A DNA stretch of 11,864 nt from Gammaproteobacteria bacterium (GCA_029861795.1 JAOTYS010000103.1:1-11864), one strand, 5' to 3'. Shown: positions 1-7,025, counted from the stretch's first letter. Notes: generated by a model from the sequence alone, not told the origin. Program-made: numbers and translations.

Positions 1-56
1 GGATGCTCAGGGGCGATTTGTGCGACAGCTCGGAGCCGTGAGGACAGCGTTTCCAT
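1..56 (-). CDS. Partial N-terminus, possible AMP-dependent acyl ligase
   Basis: An open frame starts at an ATG whose complement is at 54-56 and runs off the left edge of the window. The 18 complete codons read METLSSRLRAVAQIAPEH. A short amphipathic 'LxxRLRxVAxxxPEHP' opening is common at the N-terminus of AMP-dependent acyl-CoA or acyl-AMP ligases, and such ligases often sit next to carrier proteins. The gene would start 27 bases after the carrier protein stop on the same strand, which suggests co-transcription. A purine-rich stretch (AAAGAAGAG) directly abuts the ATG, so the ribosome binding site is not ideally spaced. No catalytic motif is visible in so short a piece. The family is inferred from context and a weak N-terminal resemblance. 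Confidence 0.35.
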   Translation of the reverse strand, partial: METLSSRLRAVAQIAPEH

Positions 57-82
57 CTCTTCTTTTGCCGTTAACTCGAATG

Positions 83-361
83 CTAACCTTTTTTTTCTGG
101 AAGCTTACGTTGAATAGCTTCAACCAGCGAGCCGAAGTTCTTTATACTCGCTGTGACATCCTCCGCCTCAAAAAAAATGTCGAACTCCTGTTCCAGTTTG
201 ACCATAAGCGACACTACGTCCACGAAATCCAGTCCCAACCCCGTGCCGTGTAGACCTCTATCAGAATTTATGGAATCCATGTTTCGGGAATAGCCGAGCT
301 CTTCAATGAGCATCTGCTTGAGCCGTTTACTCACACTGACGGTCTTGCTGTGGCCGTCCAT
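83..361 (-). CDS. Acyl carrier protein-like protein lacking the phosphopantetheine serine
   Basis: The 92-residue product has the size and layout of an acyl carrier protein: a helix-I region (residues 8-24), a loop, the helix-II signature region GLGLDFVDVVSLMVKLEQEF (41-60), and a C-terminal helix ending near residue 87. In active carrier proteins this signature reads D-S-L/V-D, and the Ser carries the 4'-phosphopantetheine arm. Here residue 46 is Phe (codon TTC). TCC would restore Ser with one base change. No other Ser sits at the equivalent place; Ser51 is five residues further along. The protein would be expected to be unmodified unless the change is a sequencing error. It lies 86 bases downstream of the MFS gene and 26 bases upstream of a possible acyl ligase, all on one strand. 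The ribosome binding site is weak. The fold assignment is fairly secure; activity is doubtful. Confidence 0.8.
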   Translation of the reverse strand: MDGHSKTVSVSKRLKQMLIEELGYSRNMDSINSDRGLHGTGLGLDFVDVVSLMVKLEQEFDIFFEAEDVTASIKNFGSLVEAIQRKLPEKKG

Positions 362-447
362 GTTTCGGCCAGCTCACGCAGTATTAAGATAGTTTCAACT
401 ACTCTAACCCCGCGAACTGTTGCAGATCATAACGTTGTCAGCAACAT

Positions 448-1611
448 TCACATCCGTCGCGGCACATATCGCGAGTAGTAAGCGCACACAAACATCCCGG
501 CGGCAGAACTGGCGAACACGATAGGAAGCGCGAAGAATTTGAGCAAGATCGCGAACAAGCCAGGCGCGGCAAGCTGGGCACTATCCCGGTAAGTCAAAAA
601 TACACCTGTCATCTCCGAACGGTCCAGCGGACGCACCGCCCGGAAGAACAATACATTGCCGCCCCCATCGAGGATAGTGGCACCCAGAGCCGCAAAGATC
701 AGCAAGGTCGATGCAGCCCATGGGTTTGATGCGAACGCAAACACAAAAAGGCTCATCACACCCGTTATGAAGAAGCCAATCATGAGCAGCCGACGTAGGC
801 TAATCTGGCGCCCGACCCAACCCCAAAACGGTACAGTGAGTGTCCATGCTGTGCCGATAGAAACCACGGCAGCACCCACGAGCTCGCCCAACCCGGCACG
901 CTGGGCGTAAATTGGTGTGTAGATCACGAACATGGTCCACCAGGCCGCGCGTCCGAGGATCAATCCCCAGGCGAGACGCAACCGCGGTTGACGGAAATAT
1001 CGGCCCATGTATCGCAGGGGATTAACCGTCTTCGCTAGCGAGGTCCCGATCGCTATCTTGTGAAGGCCTAGCAAACGAAAGTAAATCACGGTAGCAACCG
1101 TTGATACCACTGTAATGGCATAGGGTATCCAATGCGCAACACGGCTTTCTAAATACACTCCTAGCCATGGACCGATGGCCAGTGCCAAGACAGTGAACAT
1201 TATACGCAGCGGCTCGAAGCGGGTTAGATTTCCTCGGGCAATCTGCCGCATGATGTAAAGGCTAAGCGAAATCTCCATTGAAGCGATCGCAAACACGTGA
1301 CAGAACATGCCGATTATGAACAGCCAAACATTATTGCCCGCCCAGAGCAGTAAAGCCGACAAAGCCATCACCATCATGCTCAACAGGAACGCTTGGTAGC
1401 AGCCAATGGCACGCACAATGGCAGGGACAAGAAGACTTGCTAGGATGCCACCGACGCTCACCGAGAAATACAGAACACTGACTTTCTGAGCATCCCCTAG
1501 CAATGCTAGTGCTTGCAATGGCAAGACAGAGATCAGCATGGCGCGGGCGAGCGTCCCGACGAAGAACAATCCAGCAAAAGACGCATAACCGAAGGAAAGC
1601 GACGGACCCAC
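448..1611 (-). CDS. Major facilitator superfamily transporter
   Basis: This is an inner-membrane transporter of 387 residues, typical for a 12-helix MFS protein. Hydrophobic segments are spread over the whole length (for example residues 10-37, 43-65, 70-90, 95-115, 138-155, 160-180, and a second set from about 215 to 385). A basic, cytoplasmic-type central loop near residues 183-215 separates two six-helix halves. The loop between helices 2 and 3 (PAIVRAIG) is a degenerate version of the MFS motif A. The substrate cannot be read from sequence. Placement between a dehydrogenase and a carrier protein suggests export of a lipid or small acylated product, which is inference. The start is GTG (complement at 1609-1611) with no strong Shine-Dalgarno sequence. 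A later ATG (residue 25) would cut into the first helix, so GTG is preferred. Confidence 0.85.
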   Translation of the reverse strand: MGPSLSFGYASFAGLFFVGTLARAMLISVLPLQALALLGDAQKVSVLYFSVSVGGILASLLVPAIVRAIGCYQAFLLSMMVMALSALLLWAGNNVWLFIIGMFCHVFAIASMEISLSLYIMRQIARGNLTRFEPLRIMFTVLALAIGPWLGVYLESRVAHWIPYAITVVSTVATVIYFRLLGLHKIAIGTSLAKTVNPLRYMGRYFRQPRLRLAWGLILGRAAWWTMFVIYTPIYAQRAGLGELVGAAVVSIGTAWTLTVPFWGWVGRQISLRRLLMIGFFITGVMSLFVFAFASNPWAASTLLIFAALGATILDGGGNVLFFRAVRPLDRSEMTGVFLTYRDSAQLAAPGLFAILLKFFALPIVFASSAAGMFVCAYYSRYVPRRM

Positions 1612-1699
1612 TTCAAGAGATCACGTAGTTAGCGCTTATGATACAGGTTGAGTAGGCGCAAAAAATCTACCGACTCCACATTCTTGATTTAGTCTTTGT

Positions 1700-2392
1700 T
1701 CAGTCGTTGCTGCGCGGCGTCGGAAAAATCAACATCTCATGCATGTCTACATGGTGTGGTTGCGCCACCGCATACATTACTGCGCGTGCGATATCGTCAG
1801 CCTTCAGCGCCTCCGGCTTAGGTTCGTCAAAGAAAGGTGTATCTACCATGCCAGGCTCAAGCAGCGTCACACGCACACCGCTGCCCCGCAACTCCTCACG
1901 TACACCGTAACCAATCGCGCTGACCGCCCACTTAGTCGCGCTGTACATCGAGCCTGGCAACGTGCGCCGACCTGCGGCAGAACCAGTCAGGACTAGATGT
2001 CCCTTTGAGGCGCGCAGCTCAGCCAATGTCGCCTGCAATGTTAGTCCTACTCCGTATACATTGGTTAGGATCATATTACGCCAATGCTCCGGATCCGCAC
2101 CGCTGAAGCCTCCCGGCGTGCTGCCGATGCCAGCGTTGGCAAACACCACATCGATCTGTCCAAAGTGCTCAAGCGCCTCCTTGGTCATCCGTTCTTGATC
2201 CTCACGTTCGGTTACATCGCAACGAATTGGCAGCGCCCGATCGCGCCCACCCAACGACACCACAAGCGCCTGTAACTTATCTTCAGAGCGCGCCGCCAGC
2301 ACCAGGCGATAGCCCGCCTCGGCCGCCAATCTTGCCGTCGCTTCACCGATTCCGCTGGACGCACCCGTTATTAAAAAGACTTTATCAGTCAT
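1700..2392 (-). CDS. Short-chain dehydrogenase/reductase (SDR)
   Basis: This is a soluble NAD(P)-dependent oxidoreductase of the classical SDR family, 230 residues long. Visible motifs are the Rossmann glycine motif TGASSGIG (residues 9-16), a basic residue after strand 2 (Arg35 in AARSEDK) favouring NADP(H), CDV (58-60) contacting the adenine, NAG (86-88), and the catalytic tetrad Asn111, Ser138, Tyr150 and Lys154 (YSATK). After the active site comes LEPGMVDTPF (178-187), the usual PG motif of the substrate loop. It resembles YdfG-type 3-hydroxy acid dehydrogenases, but the substrate is not determined. GAGGAA lies 5 bases before the ATG, a good ribosome binding site. It is followed on the same strand, after 88 bases, by the MFS gene and may be the first confident gene of that operon. 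Confidence 0.92.
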   Translation of the reverse strand: MTDKVFLITGASSGIGEATARLAAEAGYRLVLAARSEDKLQALVVSLGGRDRALPIRCDVTEREDQERMTKEALEHFGQIDVVFANAGIGSTPGGFSGADPEHWRNMILTNVYGVGLTLQATLAELRASKGHLVLTGSAAGRRTLPGSMYSATKWAVSAIGYGVREELRGSGVRVTLLEPGMVDTPFFDEPKPEALKADDIARAVMYAVAQPHHVDMHEMLIFPTPRSND

Positions 2393-2580
2393 GCGATTTC
2401 CTCACTTATTTCGTTGAACGTAGGACATTCTATGTTGGGGCCACAACAGTCTCGGATTGAAACCAAACCCGTCGCAGGTTCCGGGCCGCCCGATGCCGTC
2501 ATTACTACTGCTTTCACTGCTGTACCCTTCACTACGAATTGATAACCGAACCGCCGACCCTGAATCAGTGGTCCGAGCAC
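2389..2580 (-). CDS. Possible small ORF overlapping the SDR start (ATGA)
   Basis: A 63-codon frame starts at GTG (complement at 2578-2580) and ends in a TGA that overlaps the dehydrogenase ATG by four bases (ATGA), the geometry of translationally coupled genes. An in-frame stop lies seven codons upstream of the GTG, so it is not the tail of a longer gene here. The product is not recognised. It has a hydrophobic/basic first half (LGPLIQGRRFGYQFVVKG), a Gly/Pro-rich middle and an acidic end (FNEISEEIA). No Shine-Dalgarno sequence is evident before the GTG. It may be a genuine small gene, a gene remnant, or chance. The ATGA overlap is the only positive evidence. Confidence 0.22.
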   Translation of the reverse strand: MLGPLIQGRRFGYQFVVKGTAVKAVVMTASGGPEPATGLVSIRDCCGPNIECPTFNEISEEIA

Positions 2581-2819
2581 AGTGCCAGATCTAAGGACTT
2601 ACTTTGAGGAAGCCCAACCAAGCCAGGAGCCAAACCGTAGCGCATGGGAGATCTAGGGTCCAGAAAGAGGACAGTCCTAACGCTTCCCGCCAGAGGAAGA
2701 GATCGAAATGGTTCTGTCGGGCATGTGATCCCGGAGACAGAATACCAAAGGAGATGAGTCCGGTGAGCAGTACTTCAATCGTTGGAAAAACAGTAGCCTT
2801 TTCGGCTATCTGAACGCAG
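2581..2819. other. Gap between regulator gene and SDR region
   Basis: Together with the doubtful small frame at 2389-2580, this stretch forms a 427-base gap without a firm gene. It holds a terminator-like hairpin just after the regulator stop (2786-2808). A longer minus-strand frame crosses it from inside the regulator gene, but it has no protein-like features. No convincing promoter for the SDR gene was seen by eye. Confidence 0.5.
2786..2808 (-). terminator. Weak intrinsic terminator after the REC-GGDEF-EAL gene
   Basis: Read on the minus strand, TAGCC, loop GAAAA, GGCTA forms a five-base-pair stem (complement at 2794-2808). It starts 12 bases after the regulator stop and is followed by CTG and a run of five T (complement at 2786-2790). 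The position and T-run fit a Rho-independent terminator, but the stem is short. Confidence 0.45.
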
Positions 2820-4643
2820 TTAGCTCTGTGCCACAAGCCCCAACTTTGCTTTCGCGCTGTTACTTTCAGCGGCCGGTGATGCTGCAGTGTATTCGCCCCG
2901 CCAACTAGCAGCCCATTGCGCAAACTTCTCTAAAGGCAGCGCTTGGCTGATTAGATAACCCTGAACACGGTCGCACCCAAGCGCCCGCAAAAAATCAAAC
3001 TGTGCTTGAGACTCTATGCCTTCCGCAACCACTTTCAGACCCAAGCTCCGCCCAAGGCCAATAATAGCGCTCACAATTGCACCGTCGTTAGTGCCCGCAA
3101 ACAGATCCGGCATAAATGACTGATCGATCTTAAGCCCATTTAGGGGAAAACGTTTCAAATACGCAAGGGAGGAGTAACCCGTGCCGAAGTCGTCAATGGT
3201 GATACCCACACCGAGTGCCTTTAGTTCGGCAACCGCTGTGATGCTGCTGGCGGTATCGTCCATGAGTAATCCTTCTGTGAGCTCGAGATTGACGAAACAC
3301 GGGTCGAGCCCCTCCTCGTCGAGAATCTCCGAGATCAACGAGGCGAACTCCTTTCGTATGAACTGAGCTGCAGATAGATTGATCGAAACGATTAGTTCTG
3401 ACAGACCCCTGCGATGGCATTCCACAGTGTGCTTACAGGCGGAGCGAAACACCCATTCTCCAAGATCAAGGATGAGGCCTGTCTCTTCTGCGATGCCAAT
3501 AAATTCGCTGGGCGATACTATGCCCAATTCCGGATGGGACCAGCGCACCAGCGCTTCCATACCTTCAATTTCATTGGACTGCACGTCCAAAATGGGCTGA
3601 TAATGGATCTCCAATTCTTCCGTTTCCAAGGATTTGCGCAACTGTGTCTCGACCGAGAATCTCCTTTGGGTGCGCGTGTCGAGGTCTTCCGTGTAAAACC
3701 TATACCGGTTTCCTCCATTTTGCTTGGCGTGATTCATGGAGACTTCAGCATATTTCAATAAATCATCAGGATCATCCCCATCTAAGGGGTAGACACTAAT
3801 ACCAATACTCGTGGTGATATGAAGCTGGTTGCCGTCAACATCATAGGGTTTTGCCAAGTTTTCGGTGATTCGCCTCACCGCTACGGCTATATCGTCGACG
3901 TTACAAAAGTCGACGAGTGCAACCACAAATTGATCGCCACCTAAACGCGCTACCGCGTATTCTCTGTTAGGGGTCAAATGAAGGGCGAGTGGTACGCCAG
4001 CGTCACGAGAAACGTAATCGGTCGTTCTAACTGCCTTGTGCAACCTTTTTGCTACGCGCCGCAACAGTGCGTCTGCTTCTCCGTAACCCAGTGTCTCGTT
4101 AAAGCGCTTGAAATTATCAACGTCGAGGAACAGTACAGCCAAGGGGCGTTGGTTTCGCCTTCCGCTTGCAACCACGTGTCTTAGGTGATCCAAGAACACC
4201 GTGCGGTTTGGGAGACCAGTTAACTCGTCGAAATGAACCAAATAGCGACTGGTGCGCAGCACATAGTTCATCCGATGTGTCAAAATCAGATAGTTAACTG
4301 GCTTGGTAATAAAGTCGGTAGCGCCGGCTTCATAAGCACGCTTAATGGACTCCTCATCGTCCAAACCCGTCAACATAATGATCGGTACATGCGTACCGAA
4401 GGGAAGTTCACGAAAAGCGGCACAGGTAGCGTAGCCGTCCATATCGGGCATGACGATATCCAGCAGTACAATGTCTGGATATTGCTCCCCAAACTTCGCT
4501 AGTGCTATCCGCCCGTTTTCGGCTTCATCGACGTCAAATCCCGCCTGCTCGAGCGCTGCACGCGCCGTCACGCGGAACATCCTGTCGTCGTCCACCACTA
4601 AGGCTAGAGGACGCTCCCCGCGCGCATTGATAGTTTCACTCAT
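2820..4643 (-). CDS. REC-GGDEF-EAL regulator, probable cyclic-di-GMP phosphodiesterase
   Basis: The 607-residue cytoplasmic protein has three domains. The receiver domain (about 12-130) has acidic Asp18/Asp19, phospho-acceptor Asp62 in LLDIVMPDMDG, Thr92 and Lys114 (TKP), so it should accept phosphate from a histidine kinase. The GGDEF domain (about 135-315) begins FDELTGLPNR and keeps Asp174, but its signature is GGDQF (235-239), with Glu replaced by Gln, so cyclase activity is doubtful. An RTTD (206-209) resembling the I-site is separated from the signature by about 20 extra residues, a variant seen in some proteobacterial homologues. The EAL domain (about 335-580) looks complete: EAL (363-365), Asn422, Glu454 and Glu457 (ELTE), DDFGTG (484-489), Lys505, Glu541 and QGY (561-563). 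Expected role: phosphorylation-controlled hydrolysis of cyclic-di-GMP, with GGDQF perhaps binding GTP as an allosteric module. The ATG has only a weak GGCAGG upstream. No kinase gene is nearby. Confidence 0.95.
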   Translation of the reverse strand: MSETINARGERPLALVVDDDRMFRVTARAALEQAGFDVDEAENGRIALAKFGEQYPDIVLLDIVMPDMDGYATCAAFRELPFGTHVPIIMLTGLDDEESIKRAYEAGATDFITKPVNYLILTHRMNYVLRTSRYLVHFDELTGLPNRTVFLDHLRHVVASGRRNQRPLAVLFLDVDNFKRFNETLGYGEADALLRRVAKRLHKAVRTTDYVSRDAGVPLALHLTPNREYAVARLGGDQFVVALVDFCNVDDIAVAVRRITENLAKPYDVDGNQLHITTSIGISVYPLDGDDPDDLLKYAEVSMNHAKQNGGNRYRFYTEDLDTRTQRRFSVETQLRKSLETEELEIHYQPILDVQSNEIEGMEALVRWSHPELGIVSPSEFIGIAEETGLILDLGEWVFRSACKHTVECHRRGLSELIVSINLSAAQFIRKEFASLISEILDEEGLDPCFVNLELTEGLLMDDTASSITAVAELKALGVGITIDDFGTGYSSLAYLKRFPLNGLKIDQSFMPDLFAGTNDGAIVSAIIGLGRSLGLKVVAEGIESQAQFDFLRALGCDRVQGYLISQALPLEKFAQWAASWRGEYTAASPAAESNSAKAKLGLVAQS

Positions 4644-4834
4644 GACCTGCCACTGGTCGTGGCTGCCCGTTGCACCCCGTGTAGCTGGACGTACTCACAA
4701 ATACTACCCCCAGAGTAAGTATAGACTTCGTTTCCGGAGCCAATGGACAAATATTGCAAACTCCGCGATTGCGGACGTATTGGGACGGCTATCGACGTTA
4801 GGGTAATGCTTGGGATCAGTGCGGGAAATCGATA

Positions 4835-4854
4835 GTGTCTGACCCTATTGATTC
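4835..4854. repeat. Dispersed 20-mer repeat, copy 1
   Basis: GTGTCTGACCCTATTGATTC occurs here and again, identically, at 8402-8421. Both copies are intergenic. The TCTGACCC core is the complement of the GGGTCAGA core in the repeats at 8673 and 9213, which suggests one family of short palindromic intergenic elements, possibly of the kind moved by REP-associated (RAYT) transposases. No transposase is present in the window. Confidence 0.8.
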
Positions 4855-4866
4855 GCTATTGATTCG
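4845..4866. repeat. Perfect 11-base tandem duplication
   Basis: CTATTGATTCG occurs twice head to tail (4845-4855 and 4856-4866). The second copy ends exactly at the stop codon of the aldo/keto reductase gene. The first copy overlaps the end of the dispersed 20-mer. This looks like a local slippage duplication at the repeat's edge. Confidence 0.85.
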
Positions 4867-5820
4867 TCATAAGGACGCTACATACTCTCGCATCCGACGG
4901 CGGGTGCGGGCGTCTGGGAGCGCTCCCAACCCAGCGCCCATATTGTCGACCAGGTGATCTGGGTTGCTGGTCGCCGGAATCACACAGGTGACGGCAGGGT
5001 GAGCGAGGATGTATTTGAGCGAGAATTGGGCCCAACTGTTGCAATCAAATTCGCTGGCCCATTCGGGTAGCGGTTTGCCTTTGACCCTTCTGAACATTGC
5101 GCCATTCTCGAAAGGTCTATTGACTAACACAGCGATGCCCTTGTCGGCTGCAAGGGGCAGCAGCGTCTGCTCGGCGTCAAGCTCGGTGAATGAGTAGTTG
5201 AACTGGACAAAGTCGAACTTCACGCTTTGCATCAGGCGTTCAAGTTCTTCGAAAGCCGACACCCGGGAATGCGTGATGCCGATGTGGCGTACGCGTCCGG
5301 CGTCTTTCCAGCGACGAAGGTTTTCTAACTGCGTGTCAACGTCGACCAGGCTATGCACCTGTATCAAATCTAATGGTCGTTTGTGAAGCAGCCGCTCAGA
5401 CCTCTGCATCTGTTCGATCCCAGCTTGCCTCCCGCGGGTGCGGACCTTAGTGGCCAAGAACAACTGGTTTGCTATGCCGAGCTCGGCGACCAAATCGCCA
5501 ATAACTGTTTCGGCATCGCCGTACGCGGGAGCGGTGTCGATCAGTGTTCCACCTGAACTTACGAAGCGACGCAGCACTTCACGCAGCGGTTCCAGATCTT
5601 GTCCGGGATCGTTCCCGAACTCGTCGGAGGTGCCGAGACCAACCGCCGGTATGCTCTCCCCTGAGCCCGGGATTTGGCGTTTGAGGATTGAATCACTTTG
5701 AGCCGTGTTGGCAACACTCCATCGTGACGCGAAACCGGCAGCAGCAAGAATTAGTTTTAGAGTCGTGCGTCGAGAGAGCCTAAACCGCTTTAGCATACTG
5801 CTGTTAGGTGAAGTAGCCAT
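4867..5820 (-). CDS. Aldo/keto reductase with a Tat export signal
   Basis: The 317-residue protein opens with a twin-arginine signal: LSRRTTLKLILAAAGFA (residues 15-31), Arg17-Arg18 followed by a hydrophobic stretch, with cleavage likely near residue 40. The mature part is an aldo/keto reductase TIM barrel: GLGTSDEFG (61-69), catalytic Asp95 and Tyr100 in DTAPAYG, Lys125 (ATKV), His156 (QVHS), then FVQFNYS (204-210) and the cofactor-binding IPATSNPDHLVDN (281-293). Tat export suggests that it folds with NADP(H) in the cytoplasm before transport. Its substrate is unknown. GAAGAGG lies 8 bases before the ATG, a good ribosome binding site, and just outside the first tandem hairpin repeat. It is the only gene between the repeat cluster and the dispersed 20-mer. 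Confidence 0.92.
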   Translation of the reverse strand: MATSPNSSMLKRFRLSRRTTLKLILAAAGFASRWSVANTAQSDSILKRQIPGSGESIPAVGLGTSDEFGNDPGQDLEPLREVLRRFVSSGGTLIDTAPAYGDAETVIGDLVAELGIANQLFLATKVRTRGRQAGIEQMQRSERLLHKRPLDLIQVHSLVDVDTQLENLRRWKDAGRVRHIGITHSRVSAFEELERLMQSVKFDFVQFNYSFTELDAEQTLLPLAADKGIAVLVNRPFENGAMFRRVKGKPLPEWASEFDCNSWAQFSLKYILAHPAVTCVIPATSNPDHLVDNMGAGLGALPDARTRRRMREYVASL

Positions 5821-5837
5821 GATGATAGCCTCTTCAA

Positions 5838-5933
5838 AGGTTTATGTACGCCTAAAGACGTACCTACTGAAACGTTCGCAATTGTAGGTTTATGTACGCC
5901 TAAAGGCGTGCCTACAGAAACGTTCGCAATTGT
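5838..5933. repeat. Two tandem 48-base hairpin repeats
   Basis: Unit 1 (5838-5885) and unit 2 (5886-5933) are both 48 bases and differ at three positions. Each holds a hairpin: GTACG...CGTAC in unit 1, and GTACGCC, loop TAAA, GGCGTGC in unit 2 (one G-T pair). In unit 2 the hairpin is bracketed by TGTAGG and CCTACA. Both end with AACGTTCGCAATTGT. The block begins 18 bases upstream of the aldo/keto reductase ATG, so it would lie in its leader or promoter region. Confidence 0.9.
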
Positions 5934-5973
5934 AGGTTCGCCTTTAGGCGAACTCCAAGCGGCATCTTGCCGC
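5934..5973. repeat. Third, divergent hairpin unit plus a second hairpin
   Basis: Directly after the two 48-base units comes a related third copy. It starts with the same AGGTT, but its hairpin has switched to TTCGCC, loop TTTA, GGCGAA, with complementary changes in both arms. It is followed by GCGGCA, loop TCT, TGCCGC (5959-5973), another perfect six-pair hairpin. Neither has a T-run, so they are not ordinary terminators. Confidence 0.75.
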
Positions 5974-5993
5974 AACAGCGAGGATGCGATCCG

Positions 5994-6803
5994 TCAACAG
6001 CCCCGCGTGTAGTACCAAACCCAAGGGCTCTTTTCAGCCGAGCGCCAACGAACCCAGCCTTCGGGCCTTTTGACGTTATCGGGATCGCGGCAATAGTCTG
6101 AGGGTTGCACCAGCTTCACGCGCATCCAGTCTCCCGCGAACTCGAGCGGTTCAAGATGGTAATCTTCGCCGGCAACCCAGCGAATGCGTTCGTAGTCCAC
6201 ACCAGGTCCGGAGCGTAATGCATGCGGTACTTCAGTTCGAAAATACAGCGGTGAGATCTCGCCACTCATAAAACGTTGCTCCCACGGCTCGAACTCTGGC
6301 GCGCCCGGTGCCTGAGCTAACTGACAACGGTGAATCCACGCCGTGCCATCTCTCTTGTTGCTCGGCTTGCCATAACGAAAGTGCAGCCAACTGTCCGTGG
6401 TTTTTTCCAACACAATCAAACTCGCCCTTTCGTATCCGGTCTCAACCATACCTTGCCCGCCAACCGTAGTGATCGTTCCGGTTTCAAGTTCAATCACTTG
6501 CCCTTTTACAAACCAACCCCAATGCTCTCCATTCGGTGCACTATATAAAGGTAACTCAGCCAACGCCTCCCACTCCCAATAAAACCTCGTCTCCTTCAAG
6601 TTGGAACGAATATGGCCGATACCTAGTTGCGCTTCAGACCGTCCTCCTCCCCAATCGTAGATAGAACCGTAGGAAACCTTCTGCGCGCCTGGCTCTGGGA
6701 CATCGATGCTCAGCCCAGGTAGCGCAGGTGAGGATGTTTCGCATTCGGCTCCGACAGCCTGCGCCAGTAGCCTGATCAAAATAGCGGTCGTAACAATGCT
6801 CAC
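5994..6803 (-). CDS. Secreted protein with SH3-like domains
   Basis: The preferred start is GTG (complement at 6801-6803), giving 269 residues that open with a signal peptide (MSIVTTAILIRLLAQAVGA, cleavage likely before Glu-Cys at 20-21). The frame stays open to an ATG at 6980, but that extra stretch translates a cluster of GC-rich palindromes and would bury the signal peptide, so it is probably not coding. The mature protein appears to hold two SH3-like beta domains: residues about 82-165 (PLYSAPNGE...GWFVKGQVIE...GTAWIHRCQL) and about 190-265 (LRSGPGVDYERI...GDWMRVKL...GWVRWR). The second has the RSGPG turn common in bacterial SH3 domains, often linked to cell wall or surface binding. No enzyme motif is seen. 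Specific function unknown. Cys residues at 165, 243 and 269 might form a disulfide. Confidence 0.75.
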   Translation of the reverse strand: MSIVTTAILIRLLAQAVGAECETSSPALPGLSIDVPEPGAQKVSYGSIYDWGGGRSEAQLGIGHIRSNLKETRFYWEWEALAELPLYSAPNGEHWGWFVKGQVIELETGTITTVGGQGMVETGYERASLIVLEKTTDSWLHFRYGKPSNKRDGTAWIHRCQLAQAPGAPEFEPWEQRFMSGEISPLYFRTEVPHALRSGPGVDYERIRWVAGEDYHLEPLEFAGDWMRVKLVQPSDYCRDPDNVKRPEGWVRWRSAEKSPWVWYYTRGC

Positions 6804-6841
6804 AGTGACTTGTTCAGCTCCAGCGAAACACCTTAGGCGTG

Positions 6842-6935
6842 GGGTGTGCACCCAAAACTGACCGACTAAACCCCTCAGAGGGGTAGCGAAAAGCGTATGG
6901 GGCATATCAGTTGACTGCGGGTGCGCCCCGCACCC
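6842..6935. repeat. Cluster of three GC-rich hairpins
   Basis: Three inverted repeats lie within 94 bases: GGGTG-TG-CACCC (6842-6853), CCCCT-CAG-AGGGG (6871-6883), and GGGTGCG-CCC-CGCACCC (6919-6935, seven perfect pairs). The spacing and GC-rich character suggest a mobile or repeated intergenic element. No T-run follows any stem, so termination is unlikely to be its role. Confidence 0.6.
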
Positions 6936-6991
6936 AATGAAGCCTAGTTCGCCGTTCAGCCGACTCGCCAGGTGCCGCACTGTCCCCGCAC

Positions 6992-7019
6992 TTGACAGAT
7001 TCGGTGACTAGGCTACTGT
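6992..7019 (+). promoter_or_regulatory. Candidate sigma-70 promoter for a small RNA
   Basis: A perfect -35 TTGACA (6992-6997) is followed after 16 bases by TACTGT (7014-7019), which has the key T, A and final T of a -10 box. Transcription would begin near 7026. No plus-strand gene follows before the terminator at 7066-7092. An alternative -10, GATAAT (7021-7026), is 23 bases from the -35, which is too far. Confidence 0.45.
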
Positions 7020-7025
7020 AGATAA

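Larger units (their letters stand above)
4644..4866. promoter_or_regulatory. Intergenic region, possible promoter for the regulator gene
   Basis: This 223-base gap lies between the aldo/keto reductase stop and the regulator start, both on the minus strand. A TATACT box (minus strand, complement at 4718-4723) is a fair -10 candidate about 75 bases before the regulator ATG, but no good -35 at 16-18 bases is visible, so the promoter call is weak. The right end of the gap carries the dispersed 20-mer and the 11-base tandem repeat listed separately. Confidence 0.25.

Noticed and set aside
20..253. Plus-strand open frame opposite the carrier protein gene
   Set aside because: It is an antisense shadow; the minus-strand carrier protein fold explains this sequence and no plus-strand signals were seen.
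2591..2923. Minus-strand 110-codon frame running from inside the regulator gene into the gap
   Set aside because: It overlaps the well-supported EAL gene end in another frame, crosses the likely terminator, and has no protein-like pattern.
5838..5973. CRISPR array
   Set aside because: The units are contiguous with no unique spacers, each carries its own hairpin, and no cas genes are present.
5790..5975. Minus-strand frame with repeated GVHKPTIANVSVGT peptides
   Set aside because: The peptide repeat is only the translation of the tandem 48-base DNA repeat, and the frame overlaps the reductase start in another frame.
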